From positions 3,915,001-3,979,000 of the forward strand of contig NC_089735.1 in the NCBI RefSeq assembly GCF_035083965.1: DNA of 64,000 nucleotides, read 5' to 3'. This DNA is from Branchiostoma lanceolatum (taxonomy: Eukaryota; Chordata; Leptocardii; Amphioxiformes; Branchiostomatidae). The translations under genes and the position numbers were made by a program. Of the stretch, positions 1 to 13,400 are shown piece by piece. The notes beneath the pieces were generated by a model that searched no databases, had not been told where the DNA came from, and worked only from the letters and a program-made list of their open reading frames with translations. The stretch's first letter is position 1, and each line of letters opens with the position of its first letter.

Positions 1-312
1 AAAGAAATTAGCTCTTTAAAGAGGCCACCAATTTTCCATCCTAATTTCTCCACGTTTACAGACAAAAAGAAAATTACCCTCCTCTTAACATCACAAAACC
101 CACACATTACAGAAAAAGTGGGATCATTCGTCTTCCACTGTCTCGGAAAAAGAAGTCGAGCCCAATAAGTAGAATTTAGTGTCAGTAGTTAGACTAGAGT
201 TGTCACATGCTATACTGTTCATCATTGTCTGTCCGTCCTGTTTCGTGTTACAAGTAATTGCAATTAGCCTAAGGGCAAGAACTTGGAATACAACCTTACA
301 TATATTGCATAG

Positions 313-3300
313 GTTGGTGGCTCTCCATGAAGGAGGAGGATTCCTTCTTCAACCGACTGGTAGATCTGTCCAACCTCAATAAGACTCTGCACAGATCCGA
401 GCGCTTCGAGCCTATGAATCCGAAAACTGTCGGACTCATGCTGGTAGGTACACTTCAACTTACGCCAAATAACACTTACTCAAGCAACTGGATATGACTT
501 TGGAAACGGTCAGACGTTTCAAATAGTATCCACTACTTTTCGTCAGTGACTTTGAGCAAGATTTGTCGAACAGCAGGTTTTAGCCACGAACTATGAAACG
601 TCTGACCGTTTCCAAAATCATATCCAGTTGCTTGAGTAACTGTACATGTTATTTGGCTTATCGTATTACCTGAATGTCTAACATTCATCGACGTACACTT
701 GAACTCGTTTGTATCATTAAAAAGTCGTATCGGTATCATTTTTGCCTGCCATTAATCCGATATGACTACGGCAGGGGTATGATACGGAGTGGATGATTCA
801 AGTGGTGATCTGTCGATACTTGATCTGTTGCTCAGTTTTTCTATTACTGTAAATGCAGAAATGTTCGTGGTGTTTTTTTGTTTTTGTTTGCGGGTTTCGC
901 GGTTAATTCTTTACCGCGAAATTAAAACCACCGCGAAAAGCCGTTCCGGCATTGTGTGACTGTAGTGCTACTATTATATTTGTTTCGAACGCGAACTGAA
1001 AACCACCTCGAACACTCCTTTTTCTCCCTACCACGAAATAATTAGATCCCCGCGAACATTTCTGAATCACTACTTGAAGTATCGAATCCGAATATATCAG
1101 GACCCCCTCCTAACCATATGACGCCCCATGTTCTAGTATGCCGATGACGATGTCGAGATATTCCAGCAAGAATTCTGTGATCGTCTGACGCAGGAGGAAA
1201 GGGAGTATGAGAAGCACAGGCCAGACACTGAAGCCGCAAGGTAAGATAACCATACCTAAATCATTTCTCCAATTCCTCATACACATCTTTGTAAAGAAAT
1301 CAAACGCAGTGTATAACATAGCATATAGAAAAGTTGTGGCGTCTTTGATTCATTTGTTCTACAGAAGCTTTTACCTCCATGAAAAATGGAGGTATTTTTT
1401 GGGGTATGGCTGTTTGAACTTTGAATGTGTGTTTCTGTGTCATGGGAAGACGAAGGTCTTTGTCGACTTAAGGTCCCCTGGATTGTGACATTGGTACCCG
1501 CAGAAGAACCTCGGGGGGGGGGTCTTTTGTCCTGGGCATTCTCATGCTAGAGTTTTGATATTTTCATAGCAAATAACGGTGTAGGTCCAACCCCCCAGCA
1601 GCTTGTTTTCGTTGTGTCCATATTTATTTGAATACACTGTCAGTAGAGTGGCAGGAGGTTAGTGGGAAGAGACCAGACCTGCGTCAGTGACAGGAAGTAT
1701 CAGACATGACAGGTCATGGGATCAATGGAAGAGGCTACTTATACACGTTTGTCCGTTTTTCTGTGTTTTTGCAGACTTTATATATTTTCCAGATGCTAGT
1801 CACATTCACCGTAGACAAAGCGTAGAGTAACAGGAAGTGATCAATGGACACATGTGATGTTAATCAAAACCTTATTTGCATAATCAATGACCGACAATTA
1901 AACAAGACAAACTATAAACTTTAGATATTTCAGGGAGGCGTGAGATATTCGAACTCTTTTCGAACTTGTTTATATGCAGGACATACACGGACAAGAGGAA
2001 GATGGAGACTGTCGATGCGATGGAAAACCGGAAGAAGATGCGCACCCTTATCGACAAGTTTCTGACGTCTCTTAAGAATCAGAACACCGACCACAATGCA
2101 ACCATCAGCAGGGCCGAACTGCGCAGGGCTTTTCAGGAGGTATGCTTGCTTTGTAACATCAGTAGTTTTTAGATGTTCAGTTATAGTCTATAAGATTGAT
2201 ATACTCAGATTTGCTTTGAGGTACACACTGGGCACATCTTGTGTTGAAACGTATCGTTCTAAAGATTCATGGATTGCAAGCAAGCAAACAACAAGTTGCA
2301 ATGAATGCCCTTGAAAACAGCCCTTTCTGTGTGGAAAGGACGTAATAATGGGAAAGTGAGAATCCAGAGAACCCCACACTAGTTCACCTTGGGCCTCTGT
2401 GGCAATAACATGTAAGCACAAGTGGAACACAAAGCGATTAAAAGGATAACCCGTTTAACACATGGGTCAAGGGATTTATACAATATGAGGCATAAAACTG
2501 TACATTAACAGCAATGTTGAATGTTCTATTACCCTAATAGGCAGGGACCATGTCACTAACGGACCAGGAGAAGAAGAAGCTGTTTGGCGAGGGACACTAC
2601 GCCGATCGACTCTTTGATCAGATGGATGCAGATAAGGACGGACAGGTTTGTAACTACAGTCTGAAAATGATAAATGCACTTTTCTTTGTAACTTGTGTTC
2701 TATGAAGTATTGATAATATTGCTTCAGAACCGAAAAGCAATTTGTTATTGCACTATAATGAAAGAAAGGATGATGGTCTTCACTGCCATTGTAAGGCCAT
2801 GTTGATTTGATTATATGGATGACATCAATTTTCGTCCGTTTCGTCCGTTTCGACCATGCTGTAGATCGTACAAAGCAGCTACAAAATGAGCAAATATATA
2901 CTGTTCAGGATACCATATTCTATGTGTTAAGTCATCTGTTCAAAGTACTTTGATTGATTTCATAATGAAGGCAACTTTTTTGTTTTTGGCCAAACTCTTC
3001 TTTTTATCGCACGCTCGCATCAGTTTTGGGGTTCCCGAGGATATTGTCCAAATGATCGAATCAACACGGCCCTATAAAGAATGGAAGATGATCAATTCTT
3101 ACTCAATCACTCTCTCCCACAACGTAGTCAGTCGTAGGGGCAGCAAAGCGTTCAGTAATGTTCTCCACTGCTGGCGATCTTCTGCCAGTCTGGCCATCTG
3201 GTTGAGCAACACTGACACGTTGTACTGGGAATACCTAGCGATTATTTAAGGAACTGCACAAATTTGTTTTCTCCAGCTAACCTATCAGGAGGTCCACGAG

Positions 3301-4993
3301 TTCTTTGGCAACAAAGGTTTCCACTGGTTGACCCGATGTCTGGGAGGGAGGAGAGAACAATCTACGAGTCTGAAGGACTACACCATGAAGTACATGGACC
3401 TCCTCGGGGTCCTCGGTAAAAAGGTCTACTGTAAGGTGTGTACACTCTACATAATGAGTTGTCCTGGTGGTACACTTTTTTATTTCTCGTTGCCGAATCA
3501 TCAAATGAATCTGAAGGACTACACCATAGAGTATATGGACCTGCTCGGGGTCCTCAGTAAAAAGGTCTACTGTAAGGTGTGTACACTCTACATAATGAGT
3601 TGTCCTGGTGGACACTTTTATATTTCTCGTTGCTGAATCATCAAATGAATCTGAAGGACTACACCATAGAGTATATGGACCTCCTCGGTGTCCTCGGTAA
3701 AAAGGTCTACTGTAAGGTGTGTACACTCCACATAATTAGTTGTCCTGGAGGTACACTTTTATATCTCTCGTTGCTGAATCATCAAATGAATCTGAAGGAC
3801 TACAGTCACTACACCATGAAGTACATGGACCTCCTCGGTGTCCTCGGTAAAAAGGTCTACTGTAAGGTGTGTACACTCCACATAATGTGTTGTCCTGGTG
3901 GTACACTTTTATATTTCTCGTTTCTGAATCATCAAATGAATCTGAAGGACTACACCATAGAGCATATGGACCTGCTCGGTGTACTCGATAAAAAGGTCTA
4001 CTGTAAGGTGTGTGAACTCTGCGTAGTCAGCTCTCCTGATGGTACACTTGTCCTTTTATATTTCATACTGCTGAATAATACAAACTGTCAAATAATAGAT
4101 AATCATTATTTCGTATCAGCTATCCAAGACAAGAAACATTATGCGCAATTTAAGTCTATGCCCATGCAATAGGAACAATAGTTAAGTCATGAGTTTTGGT
4201 GGCAGAGAAAAACTGAAGTAAGTTATGAGCTGTTTAAGTTCTGGAGGTCTCTTTAGATATGCATGTATAGTTGTTTCTGTTGACATATACTATGATTTCT
4301 CTAATAAATTATCCATTGTCCTAACACAATTCGGGGATCTTGATACTTCACTGTTTGATAATCTGGTTGTACAAAATGAGAATTTAGCTGATGTTATTTG
4401 TCATTATGTACTGTAGGCCCTCGATGTGGATAGAAGTATCGGTGTGGACAGCGACTACGTGAAGACCACAGACTTTACTCTGGAGAACGAGGACAAAATC
4501 TTCCTGTTCAAGGTTAGCTAAATGTTCAGACGTTTACTGACTGACTGACTGACTGACTGACTGACTGACTGACTGACTGACTGACTGACTGACTGACTGA
4601 CTCACTCACTCACTCACTCACTCACTCACACATGATTTGCTGAATATTATGATTAGCGATTAGATAACATTATACACATTACAACTTCACAATAAGATAC
4701 ACTGACAACGCCCAAACTAAGTATGTTCAATTAAGACATCCACACATGCTGAATGAAAAAAAACAACTTTTTCAATTTGATCAACTTTCCCCTTCCAACA
4801 GAGGGGAGCCAGCGGTGCCCGAGCCTTTCTACGGACGTACATCTCAAAACACGAGCTCCAGCCGACCGCGACTGCCACGGAACTCCGCCGGAGGAGCAGC
4901 GTGCTCTTCGCCCCGTACATTCTAGCCATGAAAACTATCAGACAGCTGAAGCAGAAGAAATCTACGTCATATCCAGTTGAGGTGTCCACGTAA
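313..4993 (+). CDS. Patatin-like phospholipase/EF-hand protein, paralogue A (3' part; 5' end outside window)
   Basis: Seven exons: 313-443, 1137-1240, 1980-2139, 2541-2645, 3277-3435, 4417-4512, 4802-4993 (TAA stop 4991-4993). They join in frame to 314 residues. Every exon aligns in order with exons 6-12 of the complete gene at 7448-13882, so the missing 5' part should carry the patatin lipase domain; none of that domain is visible here. One canonical EF-hand loop (DADKDGQLTYQE) is split by the intron between 2645 and 3277, with Asp at loop positions 1, 3 and 5 and Glu at 12, so calcium binding is expected. The rest is helical, with no domain I recognise. Exon 5 is followed by tandem copies of its own end and splice donor (see findings). 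The C-terminal tail (RRRSSVLFAPYILAMK...) is longer than in paralogue B. Whether it is an active lipase cannot be judged from this half. Exon calls are strong because two paralogues agree. Confidence 0.82.
460..661. mobile_element. Inverted-repeat (MITE-like) element
   Basis: Two arms match in reverse complement over about 60 bp each (left arm includes CTCAAGCAACTGGATATG at 479-496, right arm its complement near 617-635) around a loop of about 70 bp. It lies in the intron after exon 313-443. No coding capacity is seen. Confidence 0.75.
845..1070. mobile_element. MITE family A copy 1
   Basis: Begins TACTGTAAATGCAGAAATG and ends with a degraded complement (CGCGAACATTTCTGAAT). The body is rich in 'cgcgaa...aaaaccacc'. 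The same family recurs at 19809-20020, 21338-21540, 37595-37680 and 57108-57305. Non-coding. Confidence 0.75.
3370..4012 (+). repeat. Five tandem copies of exon 5 end plus splice donor in patatin-like gene A
   Basis: Units start at 3370, 3511, 3651, 3792 and 3942. Each carries the codons for LKDYTMKYMDLLGVLGKKVYCK (with changes) followed by a GTGTGT donor at 3436, 3577, 3717, 3867 and 4008. Donor spacing is 141, 140, 150 and 141 bp. The first unit belongs to the exon and the other four lie in the following intron. Copies 1-2 share a reading frame and copies 3-5 share another, with a net one-base change between copies 2 and 3. Confidence 0.9.
4536..4630. repeat. Simple repeat (GACT)n then (CACT)n
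   Basis: A pure tetranucleotide run in the last intron of patatin-like gene A. The unit switches from gact to cact near 4602. Confidence 0.95.
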
Positions 4994-5167
4994 TAAGCCC
5001 ATTCGTAGATTCGAGTACGCATGTGCAGCGTGAAAGGTGAAGGCCCCTGGCTTGTAAACAGCCTGTTTTCGTCTCAACAGTGTCTCGATTTGCATAACAA
5101 TGTCCAGGCGGGTTTTGTTTACGTCTCACCTTTAACACTGCACATGCGTAGTCGAATGGGCTTATTC
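4994..5167. mobile_element. MITE family B copy 1, abutting the stop codon of patatin-like gene A
   Basis: Terminal inverted repeats ATAAGCCCATTCG at 4994 and CGAATGGGCTTAT ending about 5166, with longer imperfect arms (GCATGTGCAG near both ends). A second copy lies at 31936-32122. The element begins directly after the TAA at 4991-4993, so the 3' UTR is at least partly transposon-derived. Confidence 0.8.
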
Positions 5168-7437
5168 AGTATGATATGGTTTTGACTAAACCAACAATGT
5201 TACGAAGATATGAAACTGGAGCGGATGCATGTCTGTTTTATCTTACAGAGTGCCGTTGCAAGCATACTTTGATGCAGATGAATTTAGCTAATTTACTTGG
5301 GAATTAGACTTAAGGATAGCCACATTCATTAGCTTTGTTGTTCTGCAAATTTCACCATTTACGTCTATCTTTTATCTAAATTGGATGATTGTAGTTAAGA
5401 ATATATACATCACCTAAGTGATATATCACACACTGTCAAGTATTCAAAAGTAACATCATGAGACATTGTTCTAGTATGCAAGTGACAAGTAACGTGTAAC
5501 TTATAACTTTGAGTGCCATTTCCACAACTATACATCTGAATCAACTGTACAAAGTTTTTCTGGATATTAAAACCATTTTTGTAGCTTGTAACTTAGTGGC
5601 GTGTTGTAGGGAATTTACTCCCAAACATAAACTCAGCAAGAACTAGAATCGTTCTTTTGGTCGTTTGAAAAGCCATTATGCGACATGTTCTCATGTGCAG
5701 CAGTTAACTTGGTAAAATACAACAACCCGACGTTCCTGTCACACATTAGGATGTCGAAAAATGGCCTAACCTGGATTGCTCCTGTCCGAAACGGAGTTGC
5801 GTAAACAATAACAAACAAAATGGCGGCGTTGTTTAAAATCTCGCTACCAACAGGTGAAAAATCCACTAGCCAAGGGCGAAAAAGTGCGTTGAATATCGGC
5901 ATATAAATGAAAGTTGGTTTCGGCGGAGGATGAAAATATACGGCCGTGCTCTTCTTTTAACTTTTGGTTGCAGGCCCTTAAGCGTTTTGTTAATTTTTTT
6001 TTCTTCATTTTCATTTACCTAATTTTCTGCTCATGCGCCATGGTGTTACAGATTGATAACCTCGAAAATGGTTTAATCGTGCCTATGGGCGTTTTCATGG
6101 GGACATGGGTACTTTGGAATAGCCCACTTTTACATGGGGTAGTTTTTGAATGGTTCATTTTTGCATTGGAATAATGTTGGAAGGCATCGTTCTGTTGGTA
6201 ATCTGTGAGACATGTTGAAAAACAAAAACTACTTAAAAGCAAATTTCTATCCATTTTCAAAATACATGAATATAACAGTCATTTTAGAAACATATGAATC
6301 GCACCGTCATCAAAATAAAAGCAACAGGGTTCCTTCTGAGAAGGGACTCTCTCTGGGAGAACCGGTTTTATCCCTGGGTCATTAGTTGGTAAAAGTGAGC
6401 TCTGTCCCGGGAGCAGTCACATTAGAGCTGTTCAAGTCAACAAGAAAACTTCGAAGGCCTTTCGGTCGGATCTTTAAAACGGTATGTTTCCACTTTTTCT
6501 TGAAACCTTTTCAAGTACTTTTGTACATGATGAAGAGTTTTGCACATGATGAAAAAGTCTCTTCTAGATTGCACTTTAGTGATCGAAGTACTACTTTTGT
6601 AGTCGTTCATACAGAATTTACAGTTTCGCATCTTTCTACGTTTGTGTATGTCTTTCTTCAGTCAGTTATTCTAATCGGATCAACCGCATGCAATTACATT
6701 GAGTACTGCACTATACTATTAAATGTAAGTCCTAAGTAAGTGCTACCACATAGGCTACCACTGATTTTATGAGTTAAGTGACGTGACGTAAAGTAAAATA
6801 AAATAAAGTAGAGAGTCCAACCTTTCTATGTTGTTATGTAAGAACATATCTTATTGTCAGACTTTCAGGATTGATTCTATTCGCGAGAAAAATTGATTTT
6901 AGCAAGTTTCAAGGAGCGTCAATAGTGGCAAAGCTGTCGTCAGATAGTATGAAACATCTCACCCAACGAGCCTGCGAGCTCTAAAGAATATTTTCGTTAG
7001 CAATATCGCCGTTGTCTTCTAGATCGCTGCACGATTTTTGGAGATCGACCTATATTTGCAGGCCACCTAGCCCTGTCCAATGTGACAGGGTAGATTTCAG
7101 CCAAAAAAATACCACACTCGATTGTCTGGCGATTTCGATATTTGGCGACCTTCTGGTGAGCTTTATATCAGTAGTCGACCGAAAGTTATTGAGAGTGTGT
7201 CTCCTTCCAATTGTAAGTAGCCCCACACGCATGTGCAGCTCCCTGTCAGCAGTATTGGTGTGCCTTGTGGCCATATCGAAGGTATTTCTTAACAATTACA
7301 TCGTCCAATAGCAGCCGATCCATGGTAGTAATGCCTCGGGCCAGGAGCTCATCAAGTCTTATTTTGTCTTTCTGACATCTGCGCCCACATCTGCAGTCTT
7401 ACTTACCAAAGTTGTGCTTTGTTTTCGTCGTATGCAG
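5168..7437. other. Intergenic gap between the two patatin-like genes
   Basis: I see no exon with paralogue support here. The ORFs on either strand are short, lack recognisable motifs and are not flanked by convincing splice sites. The last few hundred bases before 7438 should hold the promoter and any 5' UTR exon of patatin-like gene B. No TATA box was recognised. Confidence 0.5.
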
Positions 7438-7447
7438 ACTCAGAACC

Positions 7448-10400
7448 ATGGGGAGCGTGTGGGCAAAAGAAGCGGAGAAGAAACCACTGGACCTGACTGT
7501 CATAGACGACCCACAGGACAAGAACTTTGGGAACTATGACCTTCCGTTCGAGAACCTGGTTATAGAGGGAGGAGGGGCCAGGGGATTCGCGTACATCGGG
7601 GCACTCAGGGTAATTCGTGAATTGCTGTAGATCATTCAGCAAGCCCACCTATTGTCTCTTGCTTATAGCTATGGTGTACGCCCAAAGCGATTTGCTTCAC
7701 ATATGTACATTCGTACAATTCTTATATGATAGCTATGATAGTGATACATGTCAGTACATCACTCTCACTCACTCACTTACTCACTCACTCACTCACTCAC
7801 TCACTCACTCACTCACTCACTCACTCACTTTTTGTGGTCATTGTACCACCAGGCTTTAGACAAAGGTTTCATGTGGAGACTTTGGCAAATACATAGTATT
7901 TCATTACGTTATCTTCATTATTAGTTTATACCCAGAAAATACTTCACTACATTATCTTCATTCTTAGTTTACACCCAGCAAGTACATAATACTTCACTAC
8001 ACCATATACATTGTCAGATTACACCCAGTATATATATAATACTTTACTACATTATCTTCATTATTAGTTTACACCAAGCTGATTGCCGACTATGTGTACT
8101 TAGGTCCTGGAATCTGCCGGAATCCTCAAGAACATCAAAAGAATTGGCGGAGTGAGCGCAGGGTCGATGATCGCGACGTACGTGGCCCTGGGGCTTGGCC
8201 CTGCGGAGGTAGCAGAGGTGACTAACACAGACATGAGCAAGGTAGTTGCTGAAGGTATGTTAGAATATGTGCTTGTTACCTTTGCTTCTGTTTGTTCATG
8301 CTACCCATAATGACAAAACAAACGATGGGCGGTGTCCAACTGCCCACGCGCACAGTTGTTTTGCAAGTTGTCTTTTTTCAAAACCCTAATAATGACAGCG
8401 TCAACAACTGTCCCTCTGTCCACTTCTTTATGGAATGCGGACGACAAATACGCATGTCCACAAATCCTGTGCCTGTATGCACTATCATGTAGTTATATAT
8501 CGACAGTTGTAATTAATAAACCAGATAAAAACAAAAGGAAAAACAGAATTCCTTTGAGACTAGTTTATGATTAAAGTACTCTCTCTTTGTCCGGAATAAG
8601 TGTGTCCTCCGGGTCACATGTATTGTGACGACGCCACATTCCTTCCAAATGAAAATTTGTTGATTGATTAAATCTTTGCGTTCTATTTTTCATGGATTCG
8701 CTGTCTTTTCATGAACAGCAAGTAACGCTTTAAACAAGTACATCGTGGCGTATCTTGTGTTGTTTACAGGAGGATATCTTAAGGCCCTTATGAAACCCTT
8801 CAACTTGTACTGGCGATACGGCTGGGAGACGGGAAACAGCTTCAGTATCTGGTTCGGAGATATTGTAGAGAGGTTCACACGGAAGGGCGACCAACCTGGG
8901 AACCCTGATATCACCTTCAAACAGGTATGGAAAAAAAACTTGCAAGTATAACTATTTGTTGACGTCTATAGCAAGCAAGATTAAGAATACATTTTTCAAG
9001 CATGGCTGTTTGTGGACATATATAGTAAATTTCTTAAAAGTGAGTGAACATCGTTGGGGATCTAGATCACAGGGCAATAGATAGTTTGACAATTCAGGTT
9101 CTATCAACAACAATTCAATCGCCTTTATGCTTGCAATACAAGGCTAAATGACATTGATGTCAGTCCTGTATGTTTTTTTTCTCCTTTAGTTGTATGAAAT
9201 GACCGGAAAAGAACTCTGCGTCGTGGTGTCTAACCTGAGCGACATGACAGAAGAATACTGCCACGTCAAAACCACGCCCAACCTTCCCATCCGCAAGGCT
9301 GTGAGAATGTCTATGTCCATACCAGGTTGGTCCACGTTATACTTGCTTCTATTGTATGTTTTGCTTTAGCCTGGAAGCCCGAGGGTGGTCAGGGCCCACC
9401 CAGACCAGCTCTTTGGCTCCAAGGCTCATATGACCCCGAGGAGATTCTGGTAAAAATACCGTCAGGCCTACACTACAGGTTGATGTTTCCCTATAGGATA
9501 GATAAACAGAAAACTTGTCGTGTCTTCATATCATCTACCGATCGGACGTTTTGAAGATTTGCCATCAGCTAGTTGCTGCTTTTTCGATAACTGGAATAAC
9601 TAAGAAGCAATTTGAACTGATAGCTAAATTTCATTTTTTTTGCCCAGGCTTGTTTCAGCCAGAGCAGTCGGATCACTTTGGAGACAATAAGGACTTCTAC
9701 GTGGATGGGGCGGTCGTCTGCAACTACCCTCTCCACTGTTTTGACGGTAGGCATGACATTTCATGGTAAAAGGTATAGCAGGCATCCTCAATTGAGGTGA
9801 AGCATGATGCTTTTTCAAGAAGCTAGTGGTATTGCAATGCGGCTTCGCCACGGCTCGCGTTTTTTGGCCAAACACACCGGGTCACCCCTACTCTTCTCCA
9901 TAAGTGTGTTGGGTTCTTTTACGTGCAGAGGTTTGACGCCCTAAAGCTCCCTCATACACGGGGCCGCCGTCTTTACGTCCCCATCCGATAGGACGATGCG
10001 CATCTTTTCCAGTCATGTCCAGGCCCGGGCGCGAACTCGGGCCGCTGGCTCCACGGAATTTGAACCAGATGTGATGAGAGGCAAAGTGCGCAGACCTCTA
10101 CACCACGCGGACACGATTTCGAGTTTTGGAAATAAAGCTTAAGTAAGCTCCACCTAGCAACTGGCGAATGTGCTACTTATGTTAGATATATTTGTATGGC
10201 AGCATGAGACCGAAAACCACAAATTCCGTCTTAACTTAAGTAATGCTACGGTCCTATTTCCAATCGGGTCCGGTCGGACAGCTTGTGGGAACGAAAAACA
10301 TGATATAAAAGACAACAAAAGACGCAAAACGTAAAAACATTACTCCTAACCATATACACATTGTATGTTTAATATACATATTGTATGTTTTCTTGATATG

Positions 10401-13400
10401 CATTTTAACATTTTCGTTTTCGTGATTGCCCCCGGATTGGAAATGCGACCGGGCCGTAGCATAAGTCTTTTATCTATGTACCAGTGAATGCCATACTTTG
10501 TACGTTGTACAATTGTTGTGCAATAAAGTCATTATTATCATTATTATTATTACTATAAAGTTTAGCCTTGTTGCCTTTTTTTCCATTACTAAACATGTTG
10601 GATTTCATGAATGTAATTTCCAGGCTGGTGGCTATCAATGGATGAGGAAAATTCTTTCTTCAACAGGATGGATGATCTCCTCAACCTTAGCGACACGATG
10701 CACCGCTCCAACCGCTTTGAGCCGGCCAACCCCAAAACGGTCGGACTCATGCTGGTAAGTATAAATAAGCTGAATGTTTGCTACACACAAAAAGCAATAG
10801 CAGTATATCATCAATATGGTAGTTTTCAAGGAGACGGATTCCTATGAGCAACCCACATTCGAAGTGATGGGTATGCAGTTTTCATTTTCAGTGCCATAGC
10901 ATTTACATATCAAAGGACTTAAACTTGATGTTAGATATGTATTTGATCAGTGAAATGCACTGTCTTATGTTCTTACTAGTACTATGACGGGGAACCGTTC
11001 CAAAAGACATTCCTCGAGTGGCTGACGAAGGAAGAAAGGGAATATACCATGAACAGACCTAACACAGCACTTGCAAGGTGAGAGATTTGTTCCCTTGTCT
11101 CCGCCCGTTGTCTTGATTTCAACAAAGCAAATACAAGACTATCACTGGATATCAAACGTATTGGTATGCAACCAGGAGATACTCACTTGCCATGCAGCGT
11201 CTCGTTTGCGCCCCTGTTGCCCTCAGGCACCTAGCTGCAATGGGAAGTATTGCCACGACGAAGACAATAGAGGGGTCACCAGAACGTTGGCAGGTGAATA
11301 TTTCCTGGATGTGTGCAAAGAACATTGTCAACTTCTTGATTAACCAACCCAATTAAACTATTTCAGTATTTGCATCATCACGACAGCTTTTTCGTCGCCC
11401 ACTTTCATATTTGTTTTTAGGGCGTACAAAGACAAGGTCAAGTTAGAAACAGTGGAGGCGATGGAACACAGGAAAAAGATGCACAGTCTCATTGCCAAAT
11501 TCCTCCAAACGCTGAAGAAAAATCAGATAGACGACCTTACGACCATAAGCAGGGAAGAGCTGTACCAAGTTTTTGAGGAGGTATTCTATATCGAACTACG
11601 TTCTTTAACACGTGTCTGCCGTATGATGAGTGTTCATTTTTAATGTTATTTCTGGACTCTTGAGATATTCTTCACTCCTAACAACGGTGTTTCCTTGGGG
11701 ATGAAAGGAACTGAGCAGTTCCCTGGAGCTTCAGCCTTTGCAGTTTGAAGACAGGTTTCTCTGTTAAATTTCGTATCTTCCAAATGCTTTTCAGAAAGTC
11801 TGATTCAACACGACCGAATAACAGTAACAAGAGGCCATTTTATTTCCACAGTTGAAGGACGACTTCATGTCTCTGACAGAAGAAGAAAGGAAGGCTCTCA
11901 TTGGTGAAGCAGAGACCCCAGATCAACTCTTCGACGAAATTGACGTGGACAGCGATGGCCTGGTATGTCACATTCAAATTCATTTGACATTTTACGCGTT
12001 TATTGTTGAATTATGTGTGGCGTTTATAGTTCTTGTACGATTTTCATGTGCTGATGTAACTCAGCCAGATGTCAGTATTGACATGCATACGTATGTGAAA
12101 CTTGCCTATAATCTTGACATGACATACGTCTTTGTTTGCCATGTCTCTCTCTCCTTCTAGATGAACATTGATTAAAGAAACTGTTTCACTCCCATATTGT
12201 ATCTAATTCGTTGTACCGATTTCCCTACAGTTGACCTACGACGAGGTTCACCAGTTCTTCACTAACAGAGGCTTAGGCTGGCTGACGGGACACAAGAAGG
12301 CACATATCACCAGTTTAACTGGCTACGCCATGAAGTATCAGGAACTCCTCGTTCTCCTTGGCAAGAGAGTTTACCGCAAGGTGCGTAGTATTATAACTAT
12401 CAGTATTTTGCTGCCACATTACATCGGCTGCAGCTGTATGGAAAGATACACTCCCTCAAGAGACAGATGTACCTGACGATATAGGTCCTTTTCCACTGAA
12501 GCTGATTGTTTGGACCACACCAACGAAGTGACGCATGGCTACTCATTTAGTAAGATCTGCATCTGAAGATTATTTCTTGAAAGTTGCAGTATTTACAATA
12601 AACTTGTTATACAATGCATGCCCCAAAACACACTTATCTATTATCTATTCAAGGTTACACAGTCCCTTGACAATAAAACATCTAGCAGGTAACAGAGATT
12701 TTTTGTTGGTTACATTTTGCACATTGACGACTGATAATGCTTGAACCACAGGCCGGTGATGTGTACAGGAGCATCGGAGTGAACGGTGACTACGTGAATG
12801 TAACAGACTTTCAGCTGGAGGAAGCTGACAGACTCTACCTCTTCAAGGTGGGTTCTGGCAAACTTTGTATTGGTAGGTGCATAGCCCATCGGTAGGTGCA
12901 CAGACCATTGTTAGGTGCACAGCCTTTTGGTAGGTGCACAGGCATTGGTAGGTGCACAGACATTGGTAGGTGCACAGCATTTTGGTACATTGTAGGTGCA
13001 CAGGCCATTGGTAGGTGAACAGCCCATTGCTAGGTGCACAGGCCATTGCTAGGTTCATACGTCATTGCTAGGTGGAGCAACATACACATTCCTTTGGAAG
13101 GTGCACAGCACAGTTAGGCGCACAGCTCATTGAAATGTGCACATCGGTAGGTACATAGCCATTTGATAGGTGCACAGCACATTGGTGAATTGTAGGTGCA
13201 CAGCTGGAGGAAGGTGACTCTACCTCTTCAAGGTGGGTTCTGGCAAACTTTGCATTGGTAGGTGCATAGCCCATCGGTAGGTGCACAGACCATTGTTAGG
13301 TGCACAGCCTTTTGGTAGGCACACAGGCATTGGTAGGTGCACAGGCATTGGTAGGTGCACAGTATTTTGGTAGGTGCACATGACATTGGTAGGTGCACAG

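Noticed and set aside
3277-4012. CRISPR-like array
   Set aside because: Units are about 141 bp, contiguous copies of an exon end, in a eukaryotic intron.
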